From positions 1 through 64,000 of the forward strand of contig JBLILH010000008.1 of NCBI GenBank assembly GCA_047636495.1: 64,000 bases of DNA, read 5' to 3'. The notes under the pieces are model-generated. The model was not told the DNA's origin, searched no databases, and worked only from the letters and a program-made list of their open reading frames with translations. The first letter of the stretch is position 1. Each line of letters opens with the position of its first letter. Shown here piece by piece: positions 35,710-45,380 of the stretch. This DNA comes from Endobugula sp047636495. Its GTDB lineage: Bacteria > Pseudomonadota > Gammaproteobacteria > Pseudomonadales > Cellvibrionaceae. The translations under genes were made by a program, and so were the position numbers.

Positions 35710-36528
35710 ATGATGACATTTATTCTAGGCATCACCGGCGGTATTGCTAGCGGAAAAACAACGGCTACACAAACATTGGAAACCTTAGGGATTCAAGTAG
35801 TTGATGCTGACGTTATTGCTCGGAATATCGTATCCAAAGACTCTCTTGCTCTCAAAAAAATCACCCAGCATTTTGGACCATCTATTCTACTTGACTCTGG
35901 TTCTGGTTCTGGTTCTGGTTCTGACTCTCTAGATTCGGGTGAATTAAATCGTACACGACTGAGAGAAATTATTTTTTCTGACCCAGAAGAAAAACACTGG
36001 TTAGAAAACTTATTACACCCACTGGTTCGAGAAGAAATTATTCGACAACTATCAGCCATAACATCACCGTACGGGGTATTATCCTCGCCTTTATTGTTTG
36101 AAAAAAACCAACACCGCTTAGTCGATCGCACTGTAGTTATTGATACTCCTACCAGCACACAGAAAATACGCGCCGCGCAACGAGACGATACTGACCAACA
36201 GCAAATCGAGCGCATTATCCATTCGCAGCTATCGCGAGAAGAACGCAATAAAAAAGCAGATGATGTTATTATGAATACAGGTAATGTCGATGAGTTACAG
36301 CAAGCAATGACAGCCTACCACCAGCAGTTATTACCTAAGGTTTACCATCACATGACAAAAGAATTATCCTGTCCACAGTGCAAAAAGAAGGTATTGTGGA
36401 ATGATGAATACCCTAACCGCCCTTTTTGCAGCAAGCGCTGCCAACTCATTGATTTAGGGGAGTGGGCGAACGAATCGTTTTCTATTCCTGTTAGCGAAGA
36501 AAATAACCATGATGGCACATGGGAATAA
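35710..36528 (+). CDS. coaE: Dephospho-CoA kinase fused in frame to YacG zinc protein
   Basis: Residues 1 to about 205 are CoaE, the last step of CoA synthesis, with the P-loop ITGGIASGKTT and VVDADVIARNIV. Residues 215-272 form a complete YacG, a small zinc protein that inhibits DNA gyrase: CPQCKKKVLWN and FCSKRCQLIDLGEWANE supply the four cysteines. No stop separates them. A Met at 36352 with TAAGG (36336-36340) upstream may allow YacG to be made alone as well. A Ser-Gly run (SGSGSGSGSDS, near 62-72) interrupts the CoaE part, coded by TCTGGT repeats. pilD-coaE-yacG is a common order, so loss of a stop is a simple origin. Confidence 0.88.
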   Translation: MMTFILGITGGIASGKTTATQTLETLGIQVVDADVIARNIVSKDSLALKKITQHFGPSILLDSGSGSGSGSDSLDSGELNRTRLREIIFSDPEEKHWLENLLHPLVREEIIRQLSAITSPYGVLSSPLLFEKNQHRLVDRTVVIDTPTSTQKIRAAQRDDTDQQQIERIIHSQLSREERNKKADDVIMNTGNVDELQQAMTAYHQQLLPKVYHHMTKELSCPQCKKKVLWNDEYPNRPFCSKRCQLIDLGEWANESFSIPVSEENNHDGTWE

Positions 36529-36673
36529 CGATTCAACGACAGACGATACCCGCAGGTATTACCCAAAGACGACATCATTCTACCAACGGCAGTTAGACAC
36601 GACATTGCTTACGACTTCACGGATGGAGGAAGGATAGGAAGGAGAGCTACGCAGGAAGCCAAAGCGAGACTTT

Positions 36674-36734
36674 AGTGATCCAACTATGGTCTAACTATGG
36701 TCCAACTATGGTCCAACTATGGTCCAGGATCACT
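36674..36734. repeat. 11-bp tandem repeats enclosed by an 8-bp inverted repeat
   Basis: AGTGATCC (36674-36681) and GGATCACT (36727-36734) enclose four units of 11 bp (CAACTATGGTC, one with a T at the first base). It lies between the converging coaE-yacG and mutT genes, so a hairpin at the 3' ends is possible, but no U-run follows and a terminator role is uncertain. Confidence 0.7.
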
Positions 36735-36749
36735 AGAATTCTAAGATCA

Positions 36750-37175
36750 TTAAGGGAGGGTTTTTACATGATTGATGATAGCCTTGTTGGCTTCAGGAAA
36801 ATGGTAATTGTCTAGACTAGCAATATCAGCCCAAGTGATTTGCTGATTTTCCTTACCTCGTGCCTCGCCTTCAAAGACACGCGCGTCTGATACTGCACTC
36901 GACTGACGGCTCAACCATACATCCAACAGCACGTGTTTATCACCATAATCATGGGAGATTTGCAATAAAGGCTGGGCGTTCAAGATACGTACGCCCACCT
37001 CTTCTAAGAACTCACGAACCAATGCATCAAACACAGACTCATCAGGTTCAACCTTGCCACCGGGAAACTCCCACAAGCCGCCTTGATGTTGATTATCCCC
37101 TCGCTTTGAAAGTAGAACCTGCCCCACTTCATTTATCAGCACGCCAACAGCAACATGAACAACCTTTACAGACAT
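36750..37175 (-). CDS. mutT: 8-oxo-dGTP diphosphatase MutT
   Basis: A Nudix hydrolase removing oxidised GTP and dGTP from the nucleotide pool. The Nudix box GGKVEPDESVFDALVREF-LEEVGV is complete (residues about 38-61), and the flanking NQHQGGLWEFPGG and NYHFPEANKAII belong to MutT. The 141-residue length is that of single-domain MutT. It follows argJ by six bases on the minus strand, the last gene of the secA-argJ-mutT run. Confidence 0.95.
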   Translation of the reverse strand: MSVKVVHVAVGVLINEVGQVLLSKRGDNQHQGGLWEFPGGKVEPDESVFDALVREFLEEVGVRILNAQPLLQISHDYGDKHVLLDVWLSRQSSAVSDARVFEGEARGKENQQITWADIASLDNYHFPEANKAIINHVKTLP

Positions 37176-37181
37176 ATACTA

Positions 37182-38459
37182 TTAAGTCCTATATTCCGCA
37201 TTAATAGTCACGTATTCATGCGATAGGTCGGTGGTCCAAATGGTTTCTATGGCATCCCCTCTTCCAAGGCAAACACGCAATGTAATTTCGCTATTATTCA
37301 TCACAGCCTGACCCGCCTCTTCGTGATAACTGTCAGCACGACCGCCATTTTCAACAATCAGCACGTCGTCCAAATAAACACGGATATTATTCACATTGAG
37401 CGACGTTATTCCGGCATAACCAATAGCAGCAACAATACGGCCCCAATTGGGGTCTGACGCAAAACATGCGGTTTTTACGAGAGGAGAATGGGCAATCGCA
37501 TAAGCTACTTGCAAACATTCGTTAGCGGTAGTGCCTGCTTCGACTTGTACCGTGATGAATTTCGTCGCTCCTTCACCATCTCTGACAATCGCTTGTGCTA
37601 GAGTTTTATACACATCATTAACGGCTGTTTCTAATAGGCGATAAAGATCACCACTACTCTCTTCTACCACACACCTTGTTTCACCTGCAGCCACTAAAAT
37701 ACAGCTATCATTGGTTGAGGTGTCGCCATCGATCGTAATGCGATTAAACGATTGGTTCGCCGCATTAAATGATAGAGAATCCAATACGCTTTGCTTAACC
37801 GTTGCGTTAGTTGCAATAAACCCCAGCATGGTCGCCATGTTTGGGTTAATCATGCCCGCGCCTTTAGAAATGCCATTAACCACGATTGTTTCACCTGCAT
37901 ATTCAAAGGAGCTAGTCGCTCCTTTTGGACAGGTATCTGTTGTCATAATACCTTTGGCGGCCAATAACCAGTTAGTTTCATTAAGGCCGGTTAATAGTGC
38001 CGGGACCCCATTAATAATTTTTTCTGCGGGTAATGGCTCCCCAATAACACCCGTTGAAAATGGGAGAACTTGTTGATAAGAAACAGATGTATTGGCCGCT
38101 ACAGCTCTACAACAATCTAATGCTGCTGCCATACCTTGCTCGCCAGTACAGGCGTTGGCATTACCGGCATTGACTAAAATATAACGCGGGTGCTGCGTGA
38201 TATGCTGTTTGCAGATAGTGACTGGCGCAGCACAAAAAGCATTTTGAGTAAAAACCCCTGCGACAGTTGCGTCAACAGGAAATTCAATCAACATAAGATC
38301 TAATTGATTATTCTTTTTTATGCCTGCGCTGACTGCGCTTAATTTAATGCGGCTTATCGCGGGCATATTTGGAAAAGATAGATCACCTACTGGCATTGGC
38401 GGATTCTCGTTGTTGACACTGATGTTTATTATCTTCGTCTGGCACTCAATAGCATCCAT
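37182..38459 (-). CDS. argJ: Bifunctional ornithine acetyltransferase / N-acetylglutamate synthase
   Basis: Transfers acetyl groups from N-acetylornithine to glutamate in the arginine pathway; whether this member also uses acetyl-CoA is not readable. The self-cleavage site is MINPNMATMLGFI, where Thr becomes the catalytic N-terminus of the beta chain. Other family parts are AVSAGIKK and NAGNANACTGEQGM. ATG 38459 gives about 20 extra residues before MPVGDLSF; ATG 38396 is an alternative. Lies between secA and mutT. Confidence 0.94.
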   Translation of the reverse strand: MDAIECQTKIINISVNNENPPMPVGDLSFPNMPAISRIKLSAVSAGIKKNNQLDLMLIEFPVDATVAGVFTQNAFCAAPVTICKQHITQHPRYILVNAGNANACTGEQGMAAALDCCRAVAANTSVSYQQVLPFSTGVIGEPLPAEKIINGVPALLTGLNETNWLLAAKGIMTTDTCPKGATSSFEYAGETIVVNGISKGAGMINPNMATMLGFIATNATVKQSVLDSLSFNAANQSFNRITIDGDTSTNDSCILVAAGETRCVVEESSGDLYRLLETAVNDVYKTLAQAIVRDGEGATKFITVQVEAGTTANECLQVAYAIAHSPLVKTACFASDPNWGRIVAAIGYAGITSLNVNNIRVYLDDVLIVENGGRADSYHEEAGQAVMNNSEITLRVCLGRGDAIETIWTTDLSHEYVTINAEYRT

Positions 38460-38499
38460 CTTACCTATAATTAATCACTACTGTTCCGTTAACGTAATG

Positions 38500-38528
38500 T
38501 CATCATGCCGGGCTTTATCCCGGTACCG
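38500..38528. repeat. Partial copy C of the dispersed palindromic element, inverted
   Basis: GTCATCATGCCGGGCTTTATCCCGGTACC corresponds to the reverse of the CCGGGTCAAGCCCGGCATGAC half of copies A and B. It lies in the 187-bp gap between secA and argJ, so it could fold in the message. Confidence 0.7.
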
Positions 38529-38646
38529 CTTGTTTAGGATTGACGTAGCCTATCGCTAATTGAACCGGCGTTAACGGGAAAGAGTGATTATTAATATAAA
38601 ATATTGAAGATAGATACTAGTACAATTTTTTCTGCTTGCGAGGCAT

Positions 38647-41379
38647 TTAGATTTTGCCATGACACTGTTTATACTTTTTACCCGAACCGCAAGGACAGGG
38701 TTCATTACGTCCTACTTTTCGACCATCGCGCACAAACGTATGATCGCCTTGACCGCCACCTTGTTTATCATTTGCCACTTTACCGTCGTTTAGTGATGGA
38801 GAATCGGCGTGTACCATTTTCATTTCGACTTCCATTTGTCGACGACGCTCGGCTTCCATCGCTGCCATTTGCTCTTCAGATACCGGTTCTACACGTGTAA
38901 CAATACGTACTGTCTCTTCCTTAATCGTTTGCAACATGGACTGAAACAGTTCAAATGATTCGCGTTTATATTCTTGTTTAGGATTTTTTTGGGCGTAAGC
39001 ACGTAGACCAATACCCTGACGCAAATGGTCCATATTTAACAAATGATCTTTCCATTGCATATCTAAAACCTGCAACATCACTTGCTTTTCAATTTCAATC
39101 AAGCTGTCTGACAAACGCTCACATTTTTTATCATAGGTATCTTGAATCGCGGCTAACAATTTATCTCGCAATGTTGCTTCGTGAAGTGAGGCATCAGCCT
39201 CTAACCAATTTTGGACTGGCGCAGCGGTATCAAAATCACTTTCAATATATTTCTGCAAACCATCAACGTCCCATTGTTCAGACATACTTTGCGGGGGAAT
39301 AAAGCCACTAAACGCATCGACTACCACATCACGACGAATATGTTTAATCACATCGCGGATAGATTCTGCCTCAAGTATTTCGTTACGTTGGCTGTAAATT
39401 ACTTCACGTTGGTCATTTGACACATCGTCAAATTCAAGCAATTGTTTACGAATATCAAAGTTGCGGCCTTCTACTTTGCGCTGTGCTTTTTCAATGGCAT
39501 TAGACACCATGGAGTGCTCGATCGCTTCACCTTTTTCCATCCCTAACGCTTGCATAAAATTACGCACGCGATCGGAAGCAAAAATACGCATCAAATTATC
39601 CTCCATTGAAAGATAAAATCGCGACAAACCAGGATCACCTTGACGCCCTGCACGACCCCGCAACTGATTGTCTATACGTCTTGATTCGTGACGCTCAGTA
39701 CCCAAAATATGCAAACCACCGGCAGCCATTACCATGTCATGACGTTTTTGCCAATCTGCTTTTAATGCGTTAATTTGAGTTACAGTGGCATGCTCACCCA
39801 AGTTTGAAATTTCAACTTGCAAATTACCGCCAAGGACAATATCGGTCCCACGACCCGCCATATTAGTTGCAATCGTTACCGCTCCGGGACGGCCTGCCTG
39901 AGCAATAATTTCGGCTTCTTTTTGATGAAATTTTGCGTTTAGTACGCTATGCATTAAATGGTCTTGATCTAAGCGTCTAGATAGCGCTTCGGATGATTCG
40001 ACCGATGCAGTACCGACTAATATAGGCGCATTATGTTTTTGATATTTTTTAATGTCTTCTACTATGGCATCATATTTTTCATCGATGGTTAAATACACCA
40101 GATCGTTCAGATCTTTGCGCTGAACGTCTTGGTTGGTGGGTATCACGACCACATCTAAACTATAAATCTGACGAAATTCAAATGCTTCAGTATCTGCGGT
40201 TCCGGTCATTCCCGATAAAGTAGGGTACAAGCGAAAGTAGTTTTGAAAGGTAGTCGATGCCATTGTTTGTGATTCGTTTTGAATCGACAAGCCTTCTTTG
40301 GCTTCAATCGCTTGGTGTAAACCTTCTGATAAACGACGCCCTGGCATTGTTCGCCCTGTATGCTCATCAATCAGCAATACCTCTCCTGTTTCCACAATAT
40401 AATCCACATCTTTTTGAAACATGGAGTGCGCTTTAAGTGCGGAATGAATATGGTGGAGTAAGCTCAGATTAGTCGCTGCATAGAGACTTTCGTCTTCTTC
40501 TAGCAGGCCAGCGTTGATCAACAATTCTTCTATGCGTTGATGACCTTTTTCTGTGAGTTCAACTTGACGTTGTTTTTCATCAATCGTAAAGTCAACATCT
40601 TCAGCAATAACCGGATCTTTTTCATCAACAATAGGCTGGCCTATTAACTTCGGAATGATGCTATTCATTGTTCGATATAGTTCAGCATTATTATCCACTT
40701 GCCCAGAAATAATTAATGGTGTTCTAGCCTCATCGATAAGAATTGAATCAACTTCGTCAATGATCGCAAAATGAAGTGGGCGCTGAACGCGGTCTTCTTT
40801 GGCCAACGCCATATTGTCACGAAGGTAATCAAAACCAAATTCATTATTTGTGCCGTAGGTAATATCGGCTTGATAAGCTCCTTGCTTATCCGCAAGTTCT
40901 TGCATCGAATACACTACGCCAACACGCATATCTAAAAATTCATAAATAGGTGTCATCCACTTTGCGTCACGACTCGCCAAATAATCATTTACGGTAACAA
41001 TATGTACACTGCCGATTAGCGCATGTAGGTATGCCGGTAACGTTGACACCAACGTTTTACCTTCACCGGTCCGCATTTCTGCAATACGACCCTCGTGCAA
41101 AGTAAGCCCACCTACTAATTGCACATCAAAATGGCGTAACCCTAAGGTGCGTTTTGAAGCTTCTCGTACGACGGCAAACGCTTCAGGAATCAAACTTTCA
41201 AGAGTTTGGCCTGTCGATAATCGCTGTCTAAACTCTGCTGTTTTGGCTTTTAGCTGGTCGTCACTGAGTGCAGATAATTCGTCTTCTAAGAGATTAACTT
41301 TATCGACTAATTTGCCCATGCGTTTGATTTCACGTTTGTTTTTTGATCCAAACACTTTGCGAATGACTTTATTAAACAT
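38647..41379 (-). CDS. secA: Preprotein translocase ATPase SecA
   Basis: The motor of the Sec pathway. 910 residues with Walker A RTGEGKTLV, the DEVD box IIDEVDSILIDEARTPL, GTDIVLGGN and QLRGRAGRQGD, and a C-terminal zinc-binding end NEPCPCGSGKKYKQCHGK for SecB and lipids. Length and order are normal. It sits downstream of the M23 gene in the same direction. No secM-like gene is present upstream. Confidence 0.98.
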   Translation of the reverse strand: MFNKVIRKVFGSKNKREIKRMGKLVDKVNLLEDELSALSDDQLKAKTAEFRQRLSTGQTLESLIPEAFAVVREASKRTLGLRHFDVQLVGGLTLHEGRIAEMRTGEGKTLVSTLPAYLHALIGSVHIVTVNDYLASRDAKWMTPIYEFLDMRVGVVYSMQELADKQGAYQADITYGTNNEFGFDYLRDNMALAKEDRVQRPLHFAIIDEVDSILIDEARTPLIISGQVDNNAELYRTMNSIIPKLIGQPIVDEKDPVIAEDVDFTIDEKQRQVELTEKGHQRIEELLINAGLLEEDESLYAATNLSLLHHIHSALKAHSMFQKDVDYIVETGEVLLIDEHTGRTMPGRRLSEGLHQAIEAKEGLSIQNESQTMASTTFQNYFRLYPTLSGMTGTADTEAFEFRQIYSLDVVVIPTNQDVQRKDLNDLVYLTIDEKYDAIVEDIKKYQKHNAPILVGTASVESSEALSRRLDQDHLMHSVLNAKFHQKEAEIIAQAGRPGAVTIATNMAGRGTDIVLGGNLQVEISNLGEHATVTQINALKADWQKRHDMVMAAGGLHILGTERHESRRIDNQLRGRAGRQGDPGLSRFYLSMEDNLMRIFASDRVRNFMQALGMEKGEAIEHSMVSNAIEKAQRKVEGRNFDIRKQLLEFDDVSNDQREVIYSQRNEILEAESIRDVIKHIRRDVVVDAFSGFIPPQSMSEQWDVDGLQKYIESDFDTAAPVQNWLEADASLHEATLRDKLLAAIQDTYDKKCERLSDSLIEIEKQVMLQVLDMQWKDHLLNMDHLRQGIGLRAYAQKNPKQEYKRESFELFQSMLQTIKEETVRIVTRVEPVSEEQMAAMEAERRRQMEVEMKMVHADSPSLNDGKVANDKQGGGQGDHTFVRDGRKVGRNEPCPCGSGKKYKQCHGKI

Positions 41380-41603
41380 AACTTACCTAAATTATTGTTG
41401 AGAGAGCCATATGTGACTCATTTCGATATTGTGGGTGTAGGAGATATACCACCTCTAAGTGGCTGCTAGCACTCATAAATCAAACAAAGAATTGCATTAT
41501 ACGCAGTTAACACATGCTTTTTTGTTAACAATATAGTCGTATATGTCTTCGTGTTATTGATGGTATAAATGTAAACAGAGCTAGCAAGAGAATACTGCTA
41601 GTG

Positions 41604-42542
41604 TTATCGGTGTGTACGATTAATATAGGCTGCTGGGTCAACTGAACGACCATATTTATAGACTTCAAAGTGAACGTGTGGACCGGTAGAGCGACCTGTA
41701 CTGCCCATTAACGCAATCACTTGGCCCTTCTTGACCACATCGCCCACTTTTACCAAGTTCTTTTTATTGTGCGCATAGCGTGTTTGAAACCCACTGCCAT
41801 GGTTAATTTTAATGGTTCCACCGTAGCCTGCTCGTTTGCCGGACTCGATAATAACACCCGAAGCAACCGCAACAATCTTGGACCCCATCTTACCAGCAAA
41901 ATCAACGCCACTGTGCCAAGCAACTTTACCGGTAAAAGGATCGGTACGTCGACCGAACCGTGAAGACATCCAACCTTTCAATACTGGACGACCCGCCACA
42001 AATACATCTTTTTGAAAACTCCGGTCAACCATGAGAGATTCTAGCGTTTCGAGCTGCTGTTCTCTATCATCAATTTTGTCTGCCAAATTATTAATAAGCT
42101 CAATAAACTGAGGTGGCGAATGAGCGTCACCCAAGGTGTCGGTTTCTGGCCCACCGACAGCGGGTTGCTGGTTGAAATCAAACTCGCCATTATCCAAGTC
42201 TGCCATATTGGTGAGGCGCTCACCTAGAGCATCAATTCTTACTAGGCGGCCTTGCAGCTCTGCCATCCTTAATGTCATTGCGGATAAGGTATCTTTAGAC
42301 TGTTTTTTGACATCGTCTAATGTTTGCTGCTGCTCAGCGAGCGTTTCTTCCCACGCTTGACTGGCCATATCGGTCATCAAGCTGTCTTCTGCAATTTTAT
42401 TCGACTCATGGCCGAGATAAACGCCTGCACTCAAAGGAAGACCAATAAAACAAAGAGACAGCAACGCACGAGTCCAACCGGCTAGGGTGAACTGTCGTGT
42501 GTTGCCTGTACTGTTAACTACTATTACTTTCACTGTATTCAC
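41604..42542 (-). CDS. M23-family peptidoglycan endopeptidase, membrane-anchored
   Basis: One transmembrane helix near residues 28-46 (ALLSLCFIGLPLSAGVYLG), a coiled-coil stretch around 60-110, and a LytM/M23 domain at the C-terminus with zinc ligands in AWHSGVDFAGK and PHVHFEVYKYG plus GFQTRYAHN. All active-site residues are present, so it is probably an active endopeptidase. It lies between lpxC and secA, where an M23 gene is also found in Pseudomonas. The exact bond it cuts cannot be read. Confidence 0.88.
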   Translation of the reverse strand: MNTVKVIVVNSTGNTRQFTLAGWTRALLSLCFIGLPLSAGVYLGHESNKIAEDSLMTDMASQAWEETLAEQQQTLDDVKKQSKDTLSAMTLRMAELQGRLVRIDALGERLTNMADLDNGEFDFNQQPAVGGPETDTLGDAHSPPQFIELINNLADKIDDREQQLETLESLMVDRSFQKDVFVAGRPVLKGWMSSRFGRRTDPFTGKVAWHSGVDFAGKMGSKIVAVASGVIIESGKRAGYGGTIKINHGSGFQTRYAHNKKNLVKVGDVVKKGQVIALMGSTGRSTGPHVHFEVYKYGRSVDPAAYINRTHR

Positions 42543-42766
42543 ATTACATTTTATGGGTGAAATTTAATAAGTTATGTCTCTGCCTGTATAGACAATCATC
42601 TGTATTGAGTATAGGACGATTTGACACTTGTGCCCGAATAACAAACCATTTTCATCGTTTTAGGGTTAATTTCTTAATATATCCCATTTCACTGACAAAA
42701 AAAAGCGTTCATAGGAACACCTAATTAATCTGGAGCAACCTTCATTCATTAGTCAACAGATTAACA

Positions 42767-43678
42767 TTAGACAGAAAGAATAGGCTTAACATAAGAAATA
42801 GGGGCTACGCTATCATCTTCAAATGTCACCACTTCCCACGCGTCGGATTGCGAAATCAGCTCTCTTAGTGATTTATTATTCAGTGCATGACCTGATTTGT
42901 GGGCGCGGAATTCACCAATTAGGCTATTGCCCAACAGATAAAGATCTCCGATAGCATCCAGCACCTTGTGTTTCACAAATTCGTCTTCGTAACGTAGACC
43001 GTCCTCGTTGAGCACGCGAAAGTCATCCACGACTATCGCGTTATCCATGCTACCGCCTTTGGCAAGCCCCTGGGAACGTAAGTATTCGATTTCGTGCATA
43101 AAGCCAAAGGTTCGTGCACGGCTGACTTCTTTAACAAAAGAAGTGCTAGAAAAATCGACCGACGCACTAAGAGCACGACCGTGAAAGGCGGGATGGTCAA
43201 AATCGATACTAAAGCTCACTTTAAATCCATCAAAAGGTAAAAAACAGGCTGTTTTGTCGCCATCTTTTACGGATACTTCTTTTTTGATCCTGATAAACTT
43301 TTTAGGGGCTGTCTGCTCTAAAATACCAGCAGATTGAATAAGGAAAACAAAAGGGCCTGCACTGCCATCCATAATAGGCACTTCTGGTGCACTCACCTCG
43401 ACAATTGCGTTGTCAATTCCCATACCCGCCATAGCCGACAGTAGGTGCTCCACAGTAGAGACTTTAACGTCGCCGCGCACAAGCGATGTCGACAAAGTTG
43501 TGTCTCCCACATTTTCAGCTTTCGCGGGAATATCAACAACTGGATTCAAATCTACGCGGCGAAAGACAATACCGTGATCTTCGGGGGCAGGCTTTAAACA
43601 TAAATACACTTTATCGCCGGTATGCAAACCAACACCGGTGGCTTGTATTTCATTTTTTAATGTTCGTTGGCGTATCAT
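42767..43678 (-). CDS. lpxC: UDP-3-O-acyl-N-acetylglucosamine deacetylase LpxC
   Basis: The committed step of lipid A synthesis, zinc-dependent. Seen are the start MIRQRTLKNEIQATGVGLHTG, the first zinc His in VSTVEHLLSAMAG, the second site in KHKVLDAIGDLYLLG (His and Asp) and the active-site histidine in AHKSGHALNNKSLREL. 303 residues, normal. It follows ftsZ with a gene-free 481 bp between, so it probably has its own promoter. Confidence 0.97.
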   Translation of the reverse strand: MIRQRTLKNEIQATGVGLHTGDKVYLCLKPAPEDHGIVFRRVDLNPVVDIPAKAENVGDTTLSTSLVRGDVKVSTVEHLLSAMAGMGIDNAIVEVSAPEVPIMDGSAGPFVFLIQSAGILEQTAPKKFIRIKKEVSVKDGDKTACFLPFDGFKVSFSIDFDHPAFHGRALSASVDFSSTSFVKEVSRARTFGFMHEIEYLRSQGLAKGGSMDNAIVVDDFRVLNEDGLRYEDEFVKHKVLDAIGDLYLLGNSLIGEFRAHKSGHALNNKSLRELISQSDAWEVVTFEDDSVAPISYVKPILSV

Positions 43679-44159
43679 CGTGAATTCTAGCCCTTAAGTA
43701 AATCATAAGTATAGCGTTTTCAAATAGATCACAACCTACACGCTAAAAAGGGGGCGGATCATAACAGTATTCATCGTCAAGCTCTATATTATTCGCTGGT
43801 AAACGCAGCACATCACTCGTTAATAACAACCACTTCTCACCTTCCTAAGGGGAAAAGAAACATGTGAAGTGGCAGTAGATACCGCGTTTTTTCATAACTT
43901 TCTTATAAATAGTAGCTATATCTATATAAGTGGCTTCAGATAAACTTTTGTCATCGCTGTTGTGAGTAAATCTGTCTAATGACAACTCAATAAAACAGAC
44001 ATACAAGCCATGTTATCAATCATCACGATTGGGCCACGATATAATATCAGCCCAGTAATAGTGCCATCACATAGGTGCCATTTTTTGTACGCTCATTACA
44101 GACCCATACATTTCTATTAAGTTCCTTACGAAATCTATTATGTTATAAAAACCCAACCG
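43679..44159. other. Gene-free stretch between ftsZ and lpxC
   Basis: About 480 bp with no gene on either strand and no clear hairpin terminator. It probably carries the lpxC promoter. In E. coli the ftsZ-lpxC gap is much shorter. Confidence 0.5.
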
Positions 44160-45311
44160 TTAATCAGCCTGATTTCTCAAAAAAGCAGGAATATCTAGAT
44201 ATTCAAAATCTTTGTCTGATATTGGGTGATCAGCTTCTACTGCAGCAGTCGGCGTATTGCGCATTATCGTAGGCCTATCCAAATCACTATAGTTGATTGA
44301 TTGAGGCTTACGGGTATTGTTCACGGCTAATTCGGGCGCTTTTTTCAGGATTTGCATATCCTGTAAACCGGTCGCAACAACCGTTACCCGAATCTCATCA
44401 CTAAGCTCTGGATCAATTACTGTGCCCACAACGACGGTTGCATCGGCGGCAGCAAACTCTTCAATGGTTTTGCCGACTTCATTAAAGTCGCCAAGGGACA
44501 GATCTAGGCCCGCGGTGATGTTAACTAAAATACCACGCGCACCCTGAAGATTAACGCCTTCAAGTAATGGGCTTTTAATTGCTGCCTCTGCCGCTTCACG
44601 AGCACGACCTTCGCCTGAGGCAGATCCGCTACCCATCATTGCCATACCCATTTCAGACATCACCGTTTTAACATCGGCGAAATCGACGTTGATCATGCCA
44701 GGACGCATAATAAGATCTGCAATACCTTGTACTGCGCCAAGTAATACATCGTTGGCAGATTTAAATGCTTCAATCAGGGTAGCGCCAGCACCTAAGACTG
44801 CCAATAAACGTTCATTAGGGATTGTGATTAACGAATCAACATGTTGTTGTAATTCTAGAATGCCCTCGTCGGCTATTGCCATACGCTTTTTGCCTTCAAA
44901 CGGAAATGGCTTAGTCACAACAGCTACCGTTAAAATGCCTAATTCTTTTGCGACTTCAGCCACTACAGGCGCAGCACCCGTACCTGTACCGCCACCCATA
45001 CCAGCGGTAATAAACACCATGTCAGCACCCTGCAGCACTTCCGCAATACGCTCTCTATCATCAATAGCCGATTGACGACCTACTGCTGGATTAGCTCCAG
45101 CACCTAGGCCTTTAGTCATATCACCACCTAGTTGCAAGGCGGTACGAGCATCAACATCACGCAATGCTTGAGCATCGGTATTAGCACATACAAACTCAAC
45201 ACCTTCAACATTTGATTCCATCATATGACGAACAGCGTTACCGCCACCGCCACCGACACCAACCACTTTAATTACTGCGTTTTGTGGCATATTTTCTACT
45301 AATTCAAACAT
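44160..45311 (-). CDS. ftsZ: Cell division GTPase FtsZ
   Basis: The tubulin-like protein that forms the Z ring. 383 residues with the GTP-binding G-box AGMGGGTGTGAAPV, VGVGGGGGNAV at the start, the synergy-loop region with NVDFADVKTVM, and the conserved C-terminal peptide EYLDIPAFLRNQAD that binds FtsA and ZipA. AAGGGG lies before the ATG. Follows ftsA by 69 bp. Confidence 0.98.
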   Translation of the reverse strand: MFELVENMPQNAVIKVVGVGGGGGNAVRHMMESNVEGVEFVCANTDAQALRDVDARTALQLGGDMTKGLGAGANPAVGRQSAIDDRERIAEVLQGADMVFITAGMGGGTGTGAAPVVAEVAKELGILTVAVVTKPFPFEGKKRMAIADEGILELQQHVDSLITIPNERLLAVLGAGATLIEAFKSANDVLLGAVQGIADLIMRPGMINVDFADVKTVMSEMGMAMMGSGSASGEGRAREAAEAAIKSPLLEGVNLQGARGILVNITAGLDLSLGDFNEVGKTIEEFAAADATVVVGTVIDPELSDEIRVTVVATGLQDMQILKKAPELAVNNTRKPQSINYSDLDRPTIMRNTPTAAVEADHPISDKDFEYLDIPAFLRNQAD

Positions 45312-45380
45312 GGCATTTCCCCTTTTTTTAAATACTTAAATGATTTTCAAATTAAATAAACAATCTTTTTATAACGCTAC

